Assembly (NCBI RefSeq): GCF_033568475.1
Contig: NC_133122.1
Coordinates: forward strand, 138,143,402 to 138,207,401
Reading direction: 5' to 3'
DNA length: 64,000 nt
Source of the DNA: Henckelia pumila
Taxonomy: Eukaryota; Streptophyta; Magnoliopsida; Lamiales; Gesneriaceae
Shown here: positions 24,453 to 37,657 of the stretch, piece by piece
How the letters are laid out: each line of letters opens with the position of its first letter
How positions within the stretch are numbered: the first letter of the stretch is position 1
Notes under the pieces: model-generated
Databases searched by the model: none
What the model was told of the DNA's origin: nothing
Seen by the model: only the letters and a program-made list of their open reading frames with translations
Made by a program: the position numbers and the translations under genes

Positions 24453-25259
24453 GAAGGTGTCACGCCTCGAAACCGGGCCTAGTTGACATCAGCGTTATTT
24501 AACATTTTCACATTAAACAATCAACCTCAGAAGTACAGATTTCATAATACAAACAAGTCTATTCATTCATAATAGGGAATTTCATTGTTCTTACAACTTC
24601 AAATCATACAGATCAATAACTTGTCTAACAAACGCAGCGGAAAAAGAGATAACTAAAAAAAACATCAACTAGCTTATTTTCTTTACCAGCCCCAAAACTG
24701 GTTTTGTTCTTCATCCTCCAGTTCTTCTTCATTCTTATCTGAAAGGGGTTTTGAGTGGGGGAGTGATATGGGTGTCACTCAGTAAGTGGGAGACGAATCC
24801 TCCAAAATGTAAAAATATTATTTTTCAAAATCACCAACACACACCAAAGACAGGAATATTATGATTTTCAGGAAATAGCAGGTATAAGCTTATGCACTGA
24901 ACATTTTATAAATTTCGTGGCAAACTGATATCAGCCCCTTATATGTTTATCCTCTAAAGGGTGAGGAATCTTGAATCAGGAATCAGGAATCAAGAATCAG
25001 GTATGTTCGGAATATATACTCCTACCACTAGTTCATAAACCTTCAGTGCTACACAAAAACGCATCGTACTGATTTTAAAATAACACACTTTCAAATATAA
25101 AACATATATTGGACGGATTCTAGATTAAAATGCGAGTTAAAATAATAGTTCATTTGGCTATAAACAATGTGAAAACTTTTATCAAATTATATTTTAGAAA
25201 AGCCCACTTACCTGAATCCCACGAAAATTGAAGTATATTGGATCTTTGGACAGAACCCT

Positions 25260-27838
25260 TGTGGGGACCTCGGGTACTAATCTCAAAATCACAATAATTC
25301 AGTCTAACAAAAAGAAATATTCAATCTGAATATTCATCCGATTTATCAAAACGAAATTAATCCAAGACATTTGGCGACGCAAAATCACGTCGCAGAAAGA
25401 ACCAAATTTTTTTTTAATAGGGGTGCATGCGCGGGCGCGCATGCCCCGCGGCCCTTGAGCACCAGGGCTGCGCGACCGCGTATGATCTACGGGTCTGCTG
25501 TCCAAAAATGCAATTCTTGCTGTTCTAAACATTTCTGGTCAGTTTACAACATTCTAAACATCTTAAATCAAGTCTATAAAGATCTAAATACAAGATTTAA
25601 GATACAACATGAAGTTTAGAACATAAGAATCTCATACATGTTTCTAAGGTGCAATACAATAAACTCCATTCTAAGTTTTCAAAGCTCAAATTAAACCAAC
25701 ATCTTCTAACATGCATTTGACAGCAATCTATTCTTAGCCCGAAGTCACCACATGCTAATCTTTCTCAATCTCGAGCTATCCAAGCCACATCTGACTCGCT
25801 CATGCCCAAACCTGATGCAATGCATACATACAAACAAAGCAACAGCCGGATAACTTCGGTGAGAATACATCTCAGTATGAAAGACATGCATATACATCAT
25901 TTAAGCATAATAATTATATATGTTATAATAATCTTAAATCTCAAACATGTAAGAACATGTAAATCATAGAAGCATAATCGATTTCTAAATTCTTATAGCA
26001 TATCAGTTTATCAAACATATAAAAACATTCACATCTTGAATGACATCTAATACCATGCTAGCATTTTAAAAAGAATATTCTAAACCATAGAAATCTCTAG
26101 GTTAATGCATAAATGCAAGGCATGTGTCAAAGAATAGGCTATCAAATTTCGGTTCTTGGGATCCCGGGGAATAAAATCTTTAACTAACCACCGACTTTTC
26201 CAATCGAGGTGGTGTCAAATATCTTAATTCTCCTGAATTTGGTGCAACTATAGTGAGTCATCTAGCTCTGAAAGCGAATCTACAATTCATGTCACTCAAC
26301 TATAGTTCTCCAAACGTCATTTCGCAATCTAGGCCAATTCGCCCTCTATGCTTTTCAAGGTAGGGTCCTTCAAGATGAATGCAACATAATCTTGATGCAT
26401 TAAATCATACAAATACTGATAAACATCTTGAACACACAATTCAATAATCATTCATAGCAACAATAGCAAGTAAATCACATAAGAGCACTTAAATAGATAA
26501 GTATGTGATTTTAGGAAAACTCGAAAACAACCACGTTCTCGAGTTGTTCTACCTGGCGAGGATAATGTCGATTCATACCTTTCATCGTGATTCAAACATC
26601 TTGAATCTGGACAAATTCTTGCAAATGCTGATCAACTATAAGCTGCCCACATTCTGCTCTTCTCACTCTTGATACACACTCTTTGTTGCTCTAGTTTCTG
26701 ATTCAATATTCAAACGGCTCGAACTCGACGACTCGATTTCGATCACTTCCATTCTCAACTGAAATGAAGTGTACAATATGCATAACATCAATATCAAATC
26801 TGATATTCGCTACTAAGTTCACTCTATAGCTGAAATCAGATGAAAATGCAAACCGGCGGCGTAACGGTTCGAAGTCGACAATTCCAAATGGTTAAACATC
26901 AATATACTCATCATTTTAACAATATAACATCACCAATTTCAGCATCATAACACGTAAATATCAGCCCCTAATTTTCAGATTTTTGATAAATCTTTCAAAA
27001 ATCATTAACATGTTCAAACGACGATCTTTTCTAGATTCATCTTAAATATATTATCGTCGTATATACTATAACATGATTATTGAATCAAATCTTAATTCTA
27101 ACATCATCTTAAAATTCAAACATGGTAGAAATTCATAAAACTTACGTCAAAACGTAGCTCTCGGAGCTATGATCGCAAATATATGATCACTCAAAAATTC
27201 TACCGGGCGGATCAATTTTTACCGGAGTTTGAAAGGGTGAAAAATGGACTTGGAACCCTCCTCTTTCACCTCTCGGTTTTCTTGGATGAGTTGGATGACA
27301 ATTATGATGAATTCCAAGAAAATTACACGTTTAAATATCCACTTTCCAATGAAATTACACTTTGGCCCCTACACTTTTGCATAATTGCAAATCAATCCTC
27401 GGACAAGCGATTTAATTCAATTTCAATCCTAAATAATTTAAGAATATTAGAATTTAATTCTAAACTCTAAATATTCTCAAATTAAATATTCTCGAATTAA
27501 AATTAAATAATTTCGGACCTTATCGCATTTTAGTCCTTGAACTTCTCAATATTTGCAAATTGGTCCCTGCTCGAATTTCATCCTAAAATTAAATCCTTGA
27601 TATTTTTAATATTGGAATTCACATCTTAAATTCCATAAATATCAATTAAAATATTTTTATCTTTTAATTTAATAATTCAGGATATTAAAATCTTAAAATC
27701 CAAAAATCCTCAAATTAAATATTTTCGACCCGAAATTTAAATCTCTAATTCTGACATTTCTCAAATTCATATTTTTTCATATTCGGAATTTAAATCTTAA
27801 ATCCCGTAATTAATAACTTAATATTTTCAGGCCTTACA
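25260..27838 (-). repeat. 3' LTR of the second element (left copy)
   Basis: It is 2579 bases. A GC-rich, CpG-rich patch (25420-25500, gcgcgggcgcgc-like) stands out in otherwise AT-rich sequence. It is shorter here than the matching patch in the right copy. Confidence 0.88.
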
Positions 27839-30800
27839 ATTCCTCCCCTCTAAGGAATGATTTCGTCCTCGAAATCGCATTCGATCTTAGTACCGAATCT
27901 CGTAAGCTGTATAGCTGACTGAAGTAATACTTACTTCAATTTTGTGAGCTTTAGATATCTATTCTGATATCTTATTTTCTATCGTATCTTCGTTTTCTTT
28001 CTGATCGGTTCTGCAATCATATCTCTTCTCATTAACATATAATCACTGAGTCAACTTATATCTGAGTTGCTATTTCTCGTGATCTAACTCTGCATTGGTT
28101 AGTCTGCATCTCTTACCAGTTTTTGCTTTATCTTCTTGAATTCACATAACATAGTCTAGCTGATGTTCTTCAGCTTAGGTGTATGTATCACATTTCGTAT
28201 ATCTGATAATTCTGGATTGAGTATTAATCAATAAGCTACATTGAATACTCACAAGGATCCATATTTAGATCATTTCTGAAATCTCTTTCTGAATTGGATA
28301 ATTCTCATAAAAGAAATTTTCTTACTAAGAACTCTGTTCAAGTTTCAAAATCTGTATCTGTTCTTCTTCTGCTAACTCTGTTGATTCTGTTGGGTTCCTG
28401 TTCTGTTCAGATAAATCTTCACATTCTCTATCTTTTCTTGACTCATATCTGGTATGCTAGCTGATACTTCTGAAATATCGTTTCGATAAAAATAAAATTC
28501 TGCTTTTCTCATTATCTGAAAAACAAAACACCGTCTCTATTTCTATCAGATAGCTGTCATAGGAATTATAGTAATCAAGTGGCATAAAATCAATCAGCTA
28601 GTACCGAATCTAGTACTATAGTTCTGAGCATATCCTCGAAAATCTGGATAATCACATCTGATAGTCCATTAATCGGAGGATGGTATAATGAAATCTCATA
28701 CAACTAAACACTCAGAACATCTGACAATCAGTGCCACAATCTAGAAAACAAATCTAAAGTTTCTATCTCGACAATAGGTGTCAATAATTCCTATAATCTG
28801 ATCATCTTGCTAACTTCTTAACAGTTATCTCTTTATGTCTGTATCATGTCTAATACAACATATTTTGAATCTTTCGAAATCTACTACAATCTAAATCGCA
28901 AAATCATGACGATTTGAGTAGATTCGAACTAAAATCTTTCGAAAAGTTGATCTTCTTTCAGCTCTTATGTAACTAATCTGTTACAGAAACTACTTGAGTT
29001 CTTCTTTTCTGCTTCTTTTATTGGAATTTTAGTATTGGTAATGTCAATTCTATCGTATCTGCTTTTATTTCTTTCACCAATACTGATTTTCAAGTAATGA
29101 CTACATAAGAGTCATACATGTTTAGACAGCTGAATGAATATTAAATCTGTTGTCATATGCCTCTTTTCAAAATCTGATATTCCATATCTAGAATATCTGG
29201 CATCCTCAAACAATCATTCACCGCAAAATTCATATGTTCTGATCTGCTGTCTTGTCTCATATCTTAATCTAGCGTTCTCAATCGAATTTTTATTGCTTGA
29301 TCTAGTATCAATGTTGCTTTTATCTTTCCAAACCAATCGAGTTTAGCTTGGATTGCAACAATTCTGATTGTTTGAGTATCTGTCTAGAAACTCAAGCACA
29401 AAAGTACAAAAATGACAGATCTGTACACAATTGATCAAGATTCCTTATTTCTATTTCCCAATTACAGACAAATTATGCAATCAACCCATAATTCTTGCTG
29501 ATATTCTAAATCAAAATTTCTATCAGTTACGAGCCAAAAACTTCAACATATACTGAATATATACATCAAATGATCAAAAATTCTCAAATCTCGACTCAAA
29601 GGAACTTTCTCAAATCAAGATCATCCAAAATTACATATTCTGAATGAAAAAATCTGCTAAGTGATACCAACTCACTTGCATCATAAAACTCAAGAAGAAT
29701 GAATCAAATCAGACTCTAGCAACGAAATAAGATTCAATCAAGATTGATCGAGGTCGAATAACAAAAACCTCAAAATCAATATCAAGAGATTCAAGAATCA
29801 TGATTTCTATAATGTAATAGCTTCAGCAAAATTGAAGAGAAAGCTCAACTGTAACTGATTTTTCTTATTTTCTATTGATTTGAGTGTATCTATTAATTCT
29901 CAATAGACAATAGTCGAATATCATCTTTTCGACTTAACTTATTGTCGTAGAATTAATAAGCATTATTTCAGTACTAGGATAATTCTTCTTTACGTACTAT
30001 TCTAGCTGTTTTTGGAGTTCTTCAGCTTAAGTAGTGCTCTTCTATACGAGTTGTCATAAGACCTTCGTACTAAACACCACTCTATCTAAAACTCCTTTCA
30101 TTTTGTAGAAAGGTCGGACTCTTTCATCTGAATACTTGTTGTATAATCTAACCACTGACATATCTGTCAATTCTAGGTTAGTTCTATACTAATTCAGTAC
30201 ATCGACTAGAATTCTTCCGACATTCTTCTACTTTCATCTTGATATAACCAGTACCGAATAAAAGGAATCGTAATTTCTGAAACTCATATCATAAATCTCT
30301 AGTCATTTCTATTGCTGATCTAACTGAATCACTGCAATTATTGCATTAATATCTATAATGCATGCTAGCTTAATACCCTAAACTTTTAAGTATCGAATTC
30401 AATCTGATTTCCTCAAATCTGTATTGTATCTTTTCTGACTAATCTTCTAAATGTGTTCCATCTACTCAAAGGCAAACTCTCAACAAATACAATTAATACA
30501 GGCTCAACAGATAAAGATTGTAGCATACAAATCACTGTTCTATGAATGTATGCAATACAATCAATATATAAGCAGATTCAGTCAATTACTCAATTACCTG
30601 CAATCTCCTTATCTGGTGCAACTTGAGACTCATTTTCTATACTTGCTTATTGTCTATGACATTATCTGCCATTCAAATTTTCTCTTGATCTGTTTCAGCT
30701 AGGAGAGCTATGCTTATATTTTTTCATCTGCTGGCGTTTAGGCTGAATCGATCTTTGCTGCTGTTGTCACTATCTCTTGCTTCATAGCTATACTGCTATG

Positions 30801-31680
30801 GAAGTTGTAGTGGAGGTGATGATCATAGTTTTCTCCATTACAGAGGCGTGAATAAAATTCTACTCTGCTTTATACAATCGGTTTATAGTTTCTTTATTCT
30901 ATCTCTGGCTTCAATCAAGTCATTCAAGTTGATATGCTTCCGTTTGGCACATTTTGCTTTTCTATCTCTCTATTACATACAGAAAGAAACAATTCTGTTT
31001 ACTTACCTGCCAAACCATTTCAGTACCTCTGCTCTTCAGCTATCTCTTCTTCACAATTCACCAACTTCTTGCTAAGACATAGAGTTGATATATAATCAGG
31101 TTGGTTCTATGTTCATCTGAATCTTCTTCACTTGAACAATTGATCCAGCTTTTCAACTCAACCCCTTCCTAGACAAAGCATATTCTGTATCTTTCTGAGT
31201 TGGTGATTAATAACTCTGGAGTTGGTCAACTAACATACTTCTCATAGCAATCATCATATCGATCGGCTCAAAAACTTACCTCAACACTGTTTTGTTCTGT
31301 CTGAGATTCTCATGCTATCTGCACAATCTGTCTTATTTGATAACAGAAGCAATATATAATGCAGAGATTATAAAATACAATTCAGTATACAACATATAAT
31401 CTCATGCTTCTTAATCTAACCCATGCTTGCAAATTCTCATGCTTTTTCACATATTACATGCTTACAACGAATTCACTTATTCTAATGAATTCAATAAATC
31501 ATGCATACATATCAGCATATAAGCATGTAATTCTCATATCAGTAAAGCAAGCAGTGGTCAATCAATAATCAGGTTCGCATAAATAAAGCATAATCATGTA
31601 ATACCATAAATGCATGCGACTCAATCTACCCCGCTCAACTTCTATCTTAGTCCAATACTTTATGCTCTGATACAACCTGT
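27839..31680 (-). other. Interior of the second element, no coding seen
   Basis: It has the primer-binding site at its right end and the polypurine tract at its left end. A TTCGAGGACGAAAT motif on the minus strand lies 5' of the tract (27858-27871). The plus strand is full of tctgat/atctga words, which suggests a degraded repetitive or once-coding sequence. Scanning both strands for reverse transcriptase, integrase or zinc-knuckle motifs gave nothing convincing. Confidence 0.55.
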
Positions 31681-34318
31681 TGTGGGGACCTCGGGTGCTA
31701 ATCTCAAAATCACAATAATTCAGTCTAACAAAAAGAAATACTCAATCTGAATATTCATATGATTTATCCAAAAAACAAAATCCAAGACATTTGGCGATGC
31801 AAAAACATACATTTGGCGACGCAACATCACGTCATAGAAAGAACCAATTTTTTTTAATAGAAGGGTGCATGCGCGGGCGCGCCTCTTGGGCGGCGCGGGC
31901 GCACATGCCCTGCGGCCCTTGAGCACCAGGGCTGCGCTGGCGCGCCGCTCAGGTGCACGGACGCGCATGCCCTACGGGTCTGCTGTCCAAAAACACAATT
32001 TTTGGTGTTCTAAACATTTCTGGTCAGTTTATAACATTCTAAACATCTTAAATCAAGTCTATAAAGATCTAAATACAAGATTTAAGATACAAAATGAAGT
32101 TTAGAACATAAGAATCTTATACATGTTTCTAAGGTGCAATACAATAAACACCATTCTAAGTTTTCAAAGCTCAAATTAAACCAACATCTTTTAACATGCA
32201 TTTGACAGCAATCTATTCTTAGCCCGAAGTCACGACATGCTAATCTTTCTCAATCTCAAGCTATCCAAGCCACATTTGACTCGCTCATGCCCAAACCTGA
32301 TGCAATGCACACATACAAACAAAGCAACAGCCGGATAACTCCGGTGAGAATACATCTCAATATGAAAGATATGCATATACATCATTTAAGAATAATAATT
32401 CTATATGCTATAATAATCTTAAATCTCAAACATGTAAGAACATGTAAATCATAGAAGTATAATCGATTCCTAAATTCTTATAGCATATCAGTTCATCAAG
32501 CATACAAAAACATTCACATCTTGAATGACATCTAATACCATGCTAGCATTTTAAAAAGCATATTATAAACCATAGAAATCTATAGGTTAATGCATAAATG
32601 CAATGCATGTATCAAAGAATAGGTTATCAAATTTCGGTTCTTTGGATCTCGGGGAATAAAATCTTTAACTAACCACCGACTCTCCCAATCGAGGTGGCAT
32701 CAAATATCTTAATTCCCCTGACTTTGGTGCAACTATAGTGAGTCATCTAGCTCTGAAAGCGAATCTACAATCCATGCCACTCAACTATAGTTCTCCAAAT
32801 GTCATTTCACAATCTATGCCAATCTGCCCTCTATGCTTTTCAAGGTAGGGTTCAAGATGAATGCAAGATAATCTTGATGCATTAAATCATACAAATACTG
32901 ATAAACATCTTGAACACACAATTCAATAATCATTCATAGCAACAATAACAAGTAAATCACATAAGATCACTTAAACAGATAAGTATGTGATTTTAGGAAA
33001 ACTCGAAAACAACCATGTTCTCGAGTTGTTCTACCTGGCGAGGATAATGTCGATTCATACCTTTCATCGTGATTCAAACATCTTGAATCTGGACAAATTC
33101 TTGCAAATGCTGATCAACTATAAGCTGCCCACATTCTGCTCTTCTCACTCTTGATACAAACTCTTTGTTGCTCTAGTTTCTGATTCAATATTCAAACGGT
33201 TCGAACTCGACGACTCGACTTCGATCACTTCCATTTTCAACTGAAATAAAGTGTACAATATGCATAACATCAATATAAAATCTGATATTCGTTGCTAAGT
33301 CCACTCTATAGCTGAAATTGGATGAAAATGCAAACCGACGGCGTAACGGTTCGAAGTCGATAATTCTAAATGGTTAAACATCAATATGCTCATCAATTTA
33401 ACAATATAACATCACCAATTTCAGCAGCATAACACGTAAATATCAGCCCTTAATTTTCAGAATTGTGATAAATCTTTCAAAAATCATTAACATGTTCAAA
33501 CGACGATCTTTTCTAGATCCATCTTAAATATACTATCGTCGTATATACTATAACATGATTATTCAATCAAATCTTAATTCTAACATCATCTTAAAATTTA
33601 AACATGGTAGAACTTCATAAAACTTACGTCAAAACGTAGCACTCGGAGCTATGATTGCAAATATATGTTCACTCGGAAATTCTACCGGGCGGATCAATTT
33701 TTACCGGAGTTTGAAAGGGTGAAAATGGACTTGGAACCCTCCTCTTTCACCTCTCGATTTTCTTGGCTGAGTTTGATGACAATTCTGATGAATTCCAATC
33801 AAATTACACGTTTAAATATCCACTTGCCAATTAAATTGCACTTTGGCCCCTACACTTTTGCATAATTGCAAATCAATCCCCAAACAAGATATTTAATTCA
33901 ATTTCAATCCTAAATAATTTAAGAATATTAGAATTTAATTGTAAACTCTAAATATTCTTAAATTAAATATTCTCGAATTAAAATTAAATAATTTTGGACC
34001 TTATCGCATTTTAGTCCTTGAACTTCTCAATATTTGTAAATTGGTCCCTGCTCGGATTTCATCCTCAAATTAAATACTTGATATTTATAATCTTGGAATT
34101 CACATCTTAAATTTCATAAATATCAATTCAAATATTTTTATTTTTAATTTAAGAATTTCGGATATTAAAATCTTAAAATCCAAAAATCCTCAAATTAAAT
34201 ATTTTCGACCCGAAATTTAAATCTCTAATTCTGAAATTTCTCAAATTCATATTTTTTCATATTAGGAATTTAAATCTTAAATCTCGTAATTAATAACTTA
34301 ATATTTTCGAGTCTTACA
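31681..34318 (-). repeat. 5' LTR of the second element (right copy)
   Basis: It is 2638 bases and aligns end to end with the left copy. The GC-rich patch (31861-31985) has additional gcgcgggcgc-type units and an extra catttggcgacgc repeat near 31810. Confidence 0.88.
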
Positions 34319-34720
34319 ACCCTAACTCGAAATTGGATGACACCTCGATCAGGACTTTCAACAGCACTCTTGCTCGACTACTTGCTTTGAAAACAAACTA
34401 CTCTAGGTTCGAAAATTGGGCAGAGTCTCGACCACTATAGCTACTAAATTTTGAGAGGGATGGAGTGAAAAACTTGTGTTTGGTGTATCTAATTCCTTCA
34501 ACTTTGAGGTCTATTTATAGGTCCTAGAGTAGAAGGTTTAGGTCACTCTTAATGGTCATAAATTCACATTTTTATGGTCTTTATTTAGCTAATTAATGGC
34601 TGAATAAATAACCCATAAATTGGTAATAAAATGGGGGTTACAAGATTATAAATTCTAGTAATTACAAATTAATTATTGAAATTGAAACCCATAAAAAATA
34701 AAACTACTAAAATATTATAG

Positions 34721-34769
<49 letters not shown>
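34721..34769. repeat. (AT)n followed by (GT)n microsatellite
   Basis: About fifteen AT units run into about nine GT units inside the left outer LTR. The right outer LTR has only a short AT run at the matching place (about 51575-51590). Confidence 0.92.
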
Positions 34770-35504
34770 AAAAAATATGTTTTAAAACAGATTTCATATA
34801 TGTACGAATGTATATGTGGTTTGAATCGACATGTAGTCCTAATAAATTTAAAATACATATTTTATCTAATAGGTAAAATAGTATATATAAGCACGCTAGT
34901 ATATTATAAATTTTCACGGATATCACATTCTTCCCTCCTTATAAAAAGTTTCGTCCTCAAAACTTGACATATAATTTTGTTAAAAACAAAAGTTGAATGT
35001 ACATATGAATATTAAATAATATGTAATATATTTGAAATATTTTTCACTCGAAAGAGTTGTATAAAAAAAAAATTATTATAGGAAAATTTGTATATATTGA
35101 AATTTTATTTTATTTTATTTTTTTATTTTTGAAAATTAGTAGTGTTGGAAAAATAAATAATAGGAGTAATTGTTTTCATTAGAAGTAAACAAAAATATTT
35201 TATAAAAATAAAAATAATTTTTTTAAATAATCCAATTATCTCTAGAAAACTATGATTTCTAAGAAAATATATTTTTATTATTTATATTGAAAAAAAATTT
35301 ATTTTCATCTTATTCCGAGATTAATAGTAATAAAACCTTGGAGTCAAACTATATCCGATCCCAATCATGTCAGTCTAACTTAAATCCCAAAAATCATGGC
35401 TTACAGAATTCTATCAAACACGTATCCTAAATAATAATCCCAAAATCAATCTAACTTAAGGTGAAAATATCAAGCAAATTTTATATAAACCTTGATATAT
35501 AAAC

Positions 35505-35730
35505 ACTAATTCCCAAGCGGTTCTTTCTCATTCTCAATCTTAATGACTAGTCCCAAAGCGATTCATTCTCATTCTAAATCCTAATTTCCAATTCACCATT
35601 TATCATAAAAACTAGTTCTCAAACGATTCTTTGTCATTCTCAATCTTACTTACTAGTCCTCAAGTGATTCGTTATGGTTCTATATCTTAGATACTAGTTC
35701 CCAAGTGAATCATTGTCATTCTAAATCTTA
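35505..35730 (+). repeat. Five 40-41-bp tandem units beside the primer-binding site
   Basis: Units start with actagt/actaat at about 35505, 35547, 35610, 35651 and 35693. Each has a tcccaag-like block, a gattc block and a tcattctcaatctta-like block. Unit 2 carries about 22 extra bases. The array sits within 35 bases of the primer-binding site, in the position of a packaging leader. Confidence 0.8.
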
Positions 35731-35760
35731 ATTTTTCATCAAGACCATGAAACTGGTTTT

Positions 35761-35772
35761 GCTCTGATACCA
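35761..35772 (-). other. Primer-binding site of the outer element
   Basis: The plus strand reads gctctgatacca, the exact reverse complement of TGGTATCAGAGC. It lies six bases from the right LTR. Confidence 0.9.
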
Positions 35773-36269
35773 CTTCAATGTCACGCCCCGAAACCGGGCA
35801 TAGTTGACATCGGCGTTATTTAACATTTTTACATTAAACAACCAGCCTCAAAAGTACAGATTTCATAATACAAACCAGTCTATTCATTCATAATAGGGAA
35901 TTTCATTGTTTTTACAACTTCAAATTATACAGATCAATAACTTGTCTAACAAACGAAGCGGAAAAAGAGATAACTAAAAAAACATCAACTAGCTTATTTT
36001 CTTCACCAGCCCCAAAACTGGTTTTGTTCTTCATCCTCCAGTTCTTCTTCATTCTTATCTGAAAAGGGTTTTGAGTGGGTGAGTGATATGGGTGTCACTC
36101 AGTAAGTGGGAGACGAATCCTCCAAAATGTAAAAATATTATTTTCCAAAATCACCACACACACCAAAGACAGGAATATTCTGATTTTCAGGAAATAGTAG
36201 GTATAAACTTATGTGCTGAACATTTTATAAATTTCGTGGCAAACTGATATCAGCCCCTTATATGTTTAT

Positions 36270-37657
36270 TGTAGTAGCCCGGTTCCATTTTACAAGATTA
36301 AGTGACTTTAAACATGTTAGAAAATGACATATAATTTTAAAAGTGTCAAAACATGTTTAAGGAGTCCTTATTTGGTGAAAATAAGTGGAAAATTAGATCC
36401 AAAACGTTCGAAAATGGTGGGGTAGGTCCCGGGGGTCCAAAAATGACTTCAGAAGGACCCAAACAGTTCGGAGCACACGGACCATTTTGGGCCCTCCGAA
36501 CCCGAGTTCGGATCGTCCGAACTCAGCAGAGCCAGGTGTCTTAAAGGCTCGGACAAGTGGCAGTTTGGACCGTCCGAACTTCGCCTATAAATAGGCCATC
36601 CGAAGGCCTCATTTTTCACACCAAATCATCTTTCCTCTCTCGGTTCTTAGGATTTTCTAGGGGTTTTGGGGTGTTTCCAGCCTTTCTAGGCTTGGTCCGG
36701 AGGTTGGCCAGGTGCTCCGGGGTTACGACGGAGCGGTGCCCAAGTTCTGGGGCAGTCGTCATCAGCGGGTTGACGACGGACGCAGGTATAGCTCTGGCTC
36801 CTTATAGTAAATAGGGAGTATGCTATAGCGTAGTTAAGGATTTTAGAATAAGATTATAATGCATGAGTACTTTGCATTGTAGTGCGGATTATAGGCTTGG
36901 ACATAGTGCTGGTCTAGCTTGCCTAGTTTATGAAGTACGGAAGTATTATTCGAGATATCCAGATTGAGTATGCATGTATTATGTGTTTGCATGGATTATA
37001 TGATTGTATGTTTTATATGCCTTTATATACAACATGTCATGACTATATGATGCATACATGAGCATATTGAGCTTTTACCTTAGAGGTATCCTGTAGTAGG
37101 GCGCTCACCCTACGAGTTTGTGGATGGTTGGATACGTAAATTTTGTGTCAGGTCACCGTGATGGTTGGACACATGTACTAGTATCAGGTTATCATTATCC
37201 ACTGGTTATATGAGTCACCTCCTGATGCGACGGCGCATCGTGCTATATACCCTGGGCCCGATCTTTGAGCTTGTTTCTTGACCTGAGAGTCTTGGTACCC
37301 AGTTCACTTGCATACATGCACACATAACACAGTATACTCATACTCTCGTACTGAGCTTATCATGCTCACGTCCCGTACTTTGTTGTATCTGGATACCCTA
37401 TTCCATGGGGCAGGTCTGCGGCTAGATGAGGCGGGTGGTTCCAGGAAAGCTTAGGCGATGGAGGACCAACAAGATTATTGTCTAGGCTTTTGTTTCAGTT
37501 GTATTTGGGTTAATACACTGGATTTTATTCGATATGGTTGTAAACAATATTTTATTTTTGTTTAAGTTTTCTGCTGTTTAATTTCTGATTTATTTAATTA
37601 AGTTAAATGCATGCTTAAACTTTTGATTAGTAGGTGATCACGGTGCGGGTCACTATA
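36270..37657 (+). repeat. Gypsy 5' LTR
   Basis: It is 1388 bases, 57 fewer than the 3' LTR. The deficit is explained by missing copies of GC-rich repeat units between 36480 and 36580, just upstream of a TATA box. Confidence 0.92.
36560..36595 (+). promoter_or_regulatory. Gypsy LTR promoter region (5' copy)
   Basis: A TATA-like tataaatagg lies at 36586-36595. One palindrome-like unit, gtttggaccgtccgaac, lies directly upstream. In the 3' LTR the same unit is present twice. Confidence 0.6.

Larger units (their letters stand above)
25260..34318 (-). mobile_element. Second minus-strand LTR element, non-coding interior
   Basis: The LTRs are 25260-27838 and 31681-34318 (about 2.6 kb), starting tgtgggg and ending ttaca on the plus strand. 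The 5-bp duplication accct lies at 25255-25259 and 34319-34323. The other outer LTR has the uninterrupted site at about 51170 (aaccctaactcg), which proves the insertion. The primer-binding site is at 31664-31675 on the minus strand with one mismatch to the methionine-tRNA consensus. A purine-rich tract (AGAGGGGAGGAAT on the minus strand) abuts 27838. The interior of 3.84 kb has no frame over about 85 codons and no recognisable domain, so this looks like a LARD or a fully eroded Gypsy copy. Confidence 0.88.
24458..34927 (-). repeat. Outer element 3' LTR (left), split by an insertion
   Basis: The LTR halves are 24458-25259 and 34319-34927, rejoined at the accct target site. They align throughout with the pieces of the right LTR. 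A short aggaatc-type repeat lies near 24963-25000 and has fewer units here than in the other LTR. Confidence 0.85.
34928..35778 (-). other. Interior of the outer element (851 bp, non-coding)
   Basis: It contains the polypurine tract and a GTTTTGAGGACGAAAC-like remnant at its left end, a tandem repeat at 35505-35730, and the primer-binding site at its right end. No frame of note is present. Confidence 0.75.

Noticed and set aside
36353..36814. Pro/Gly-rich plus-strand frames, repeated at 43875-44393
   Set aside because: They lie in the LTRs of the Gypsy element and follow GC-rich promoter repeats and leader sequence. Frame and length differ between the two LTRs.
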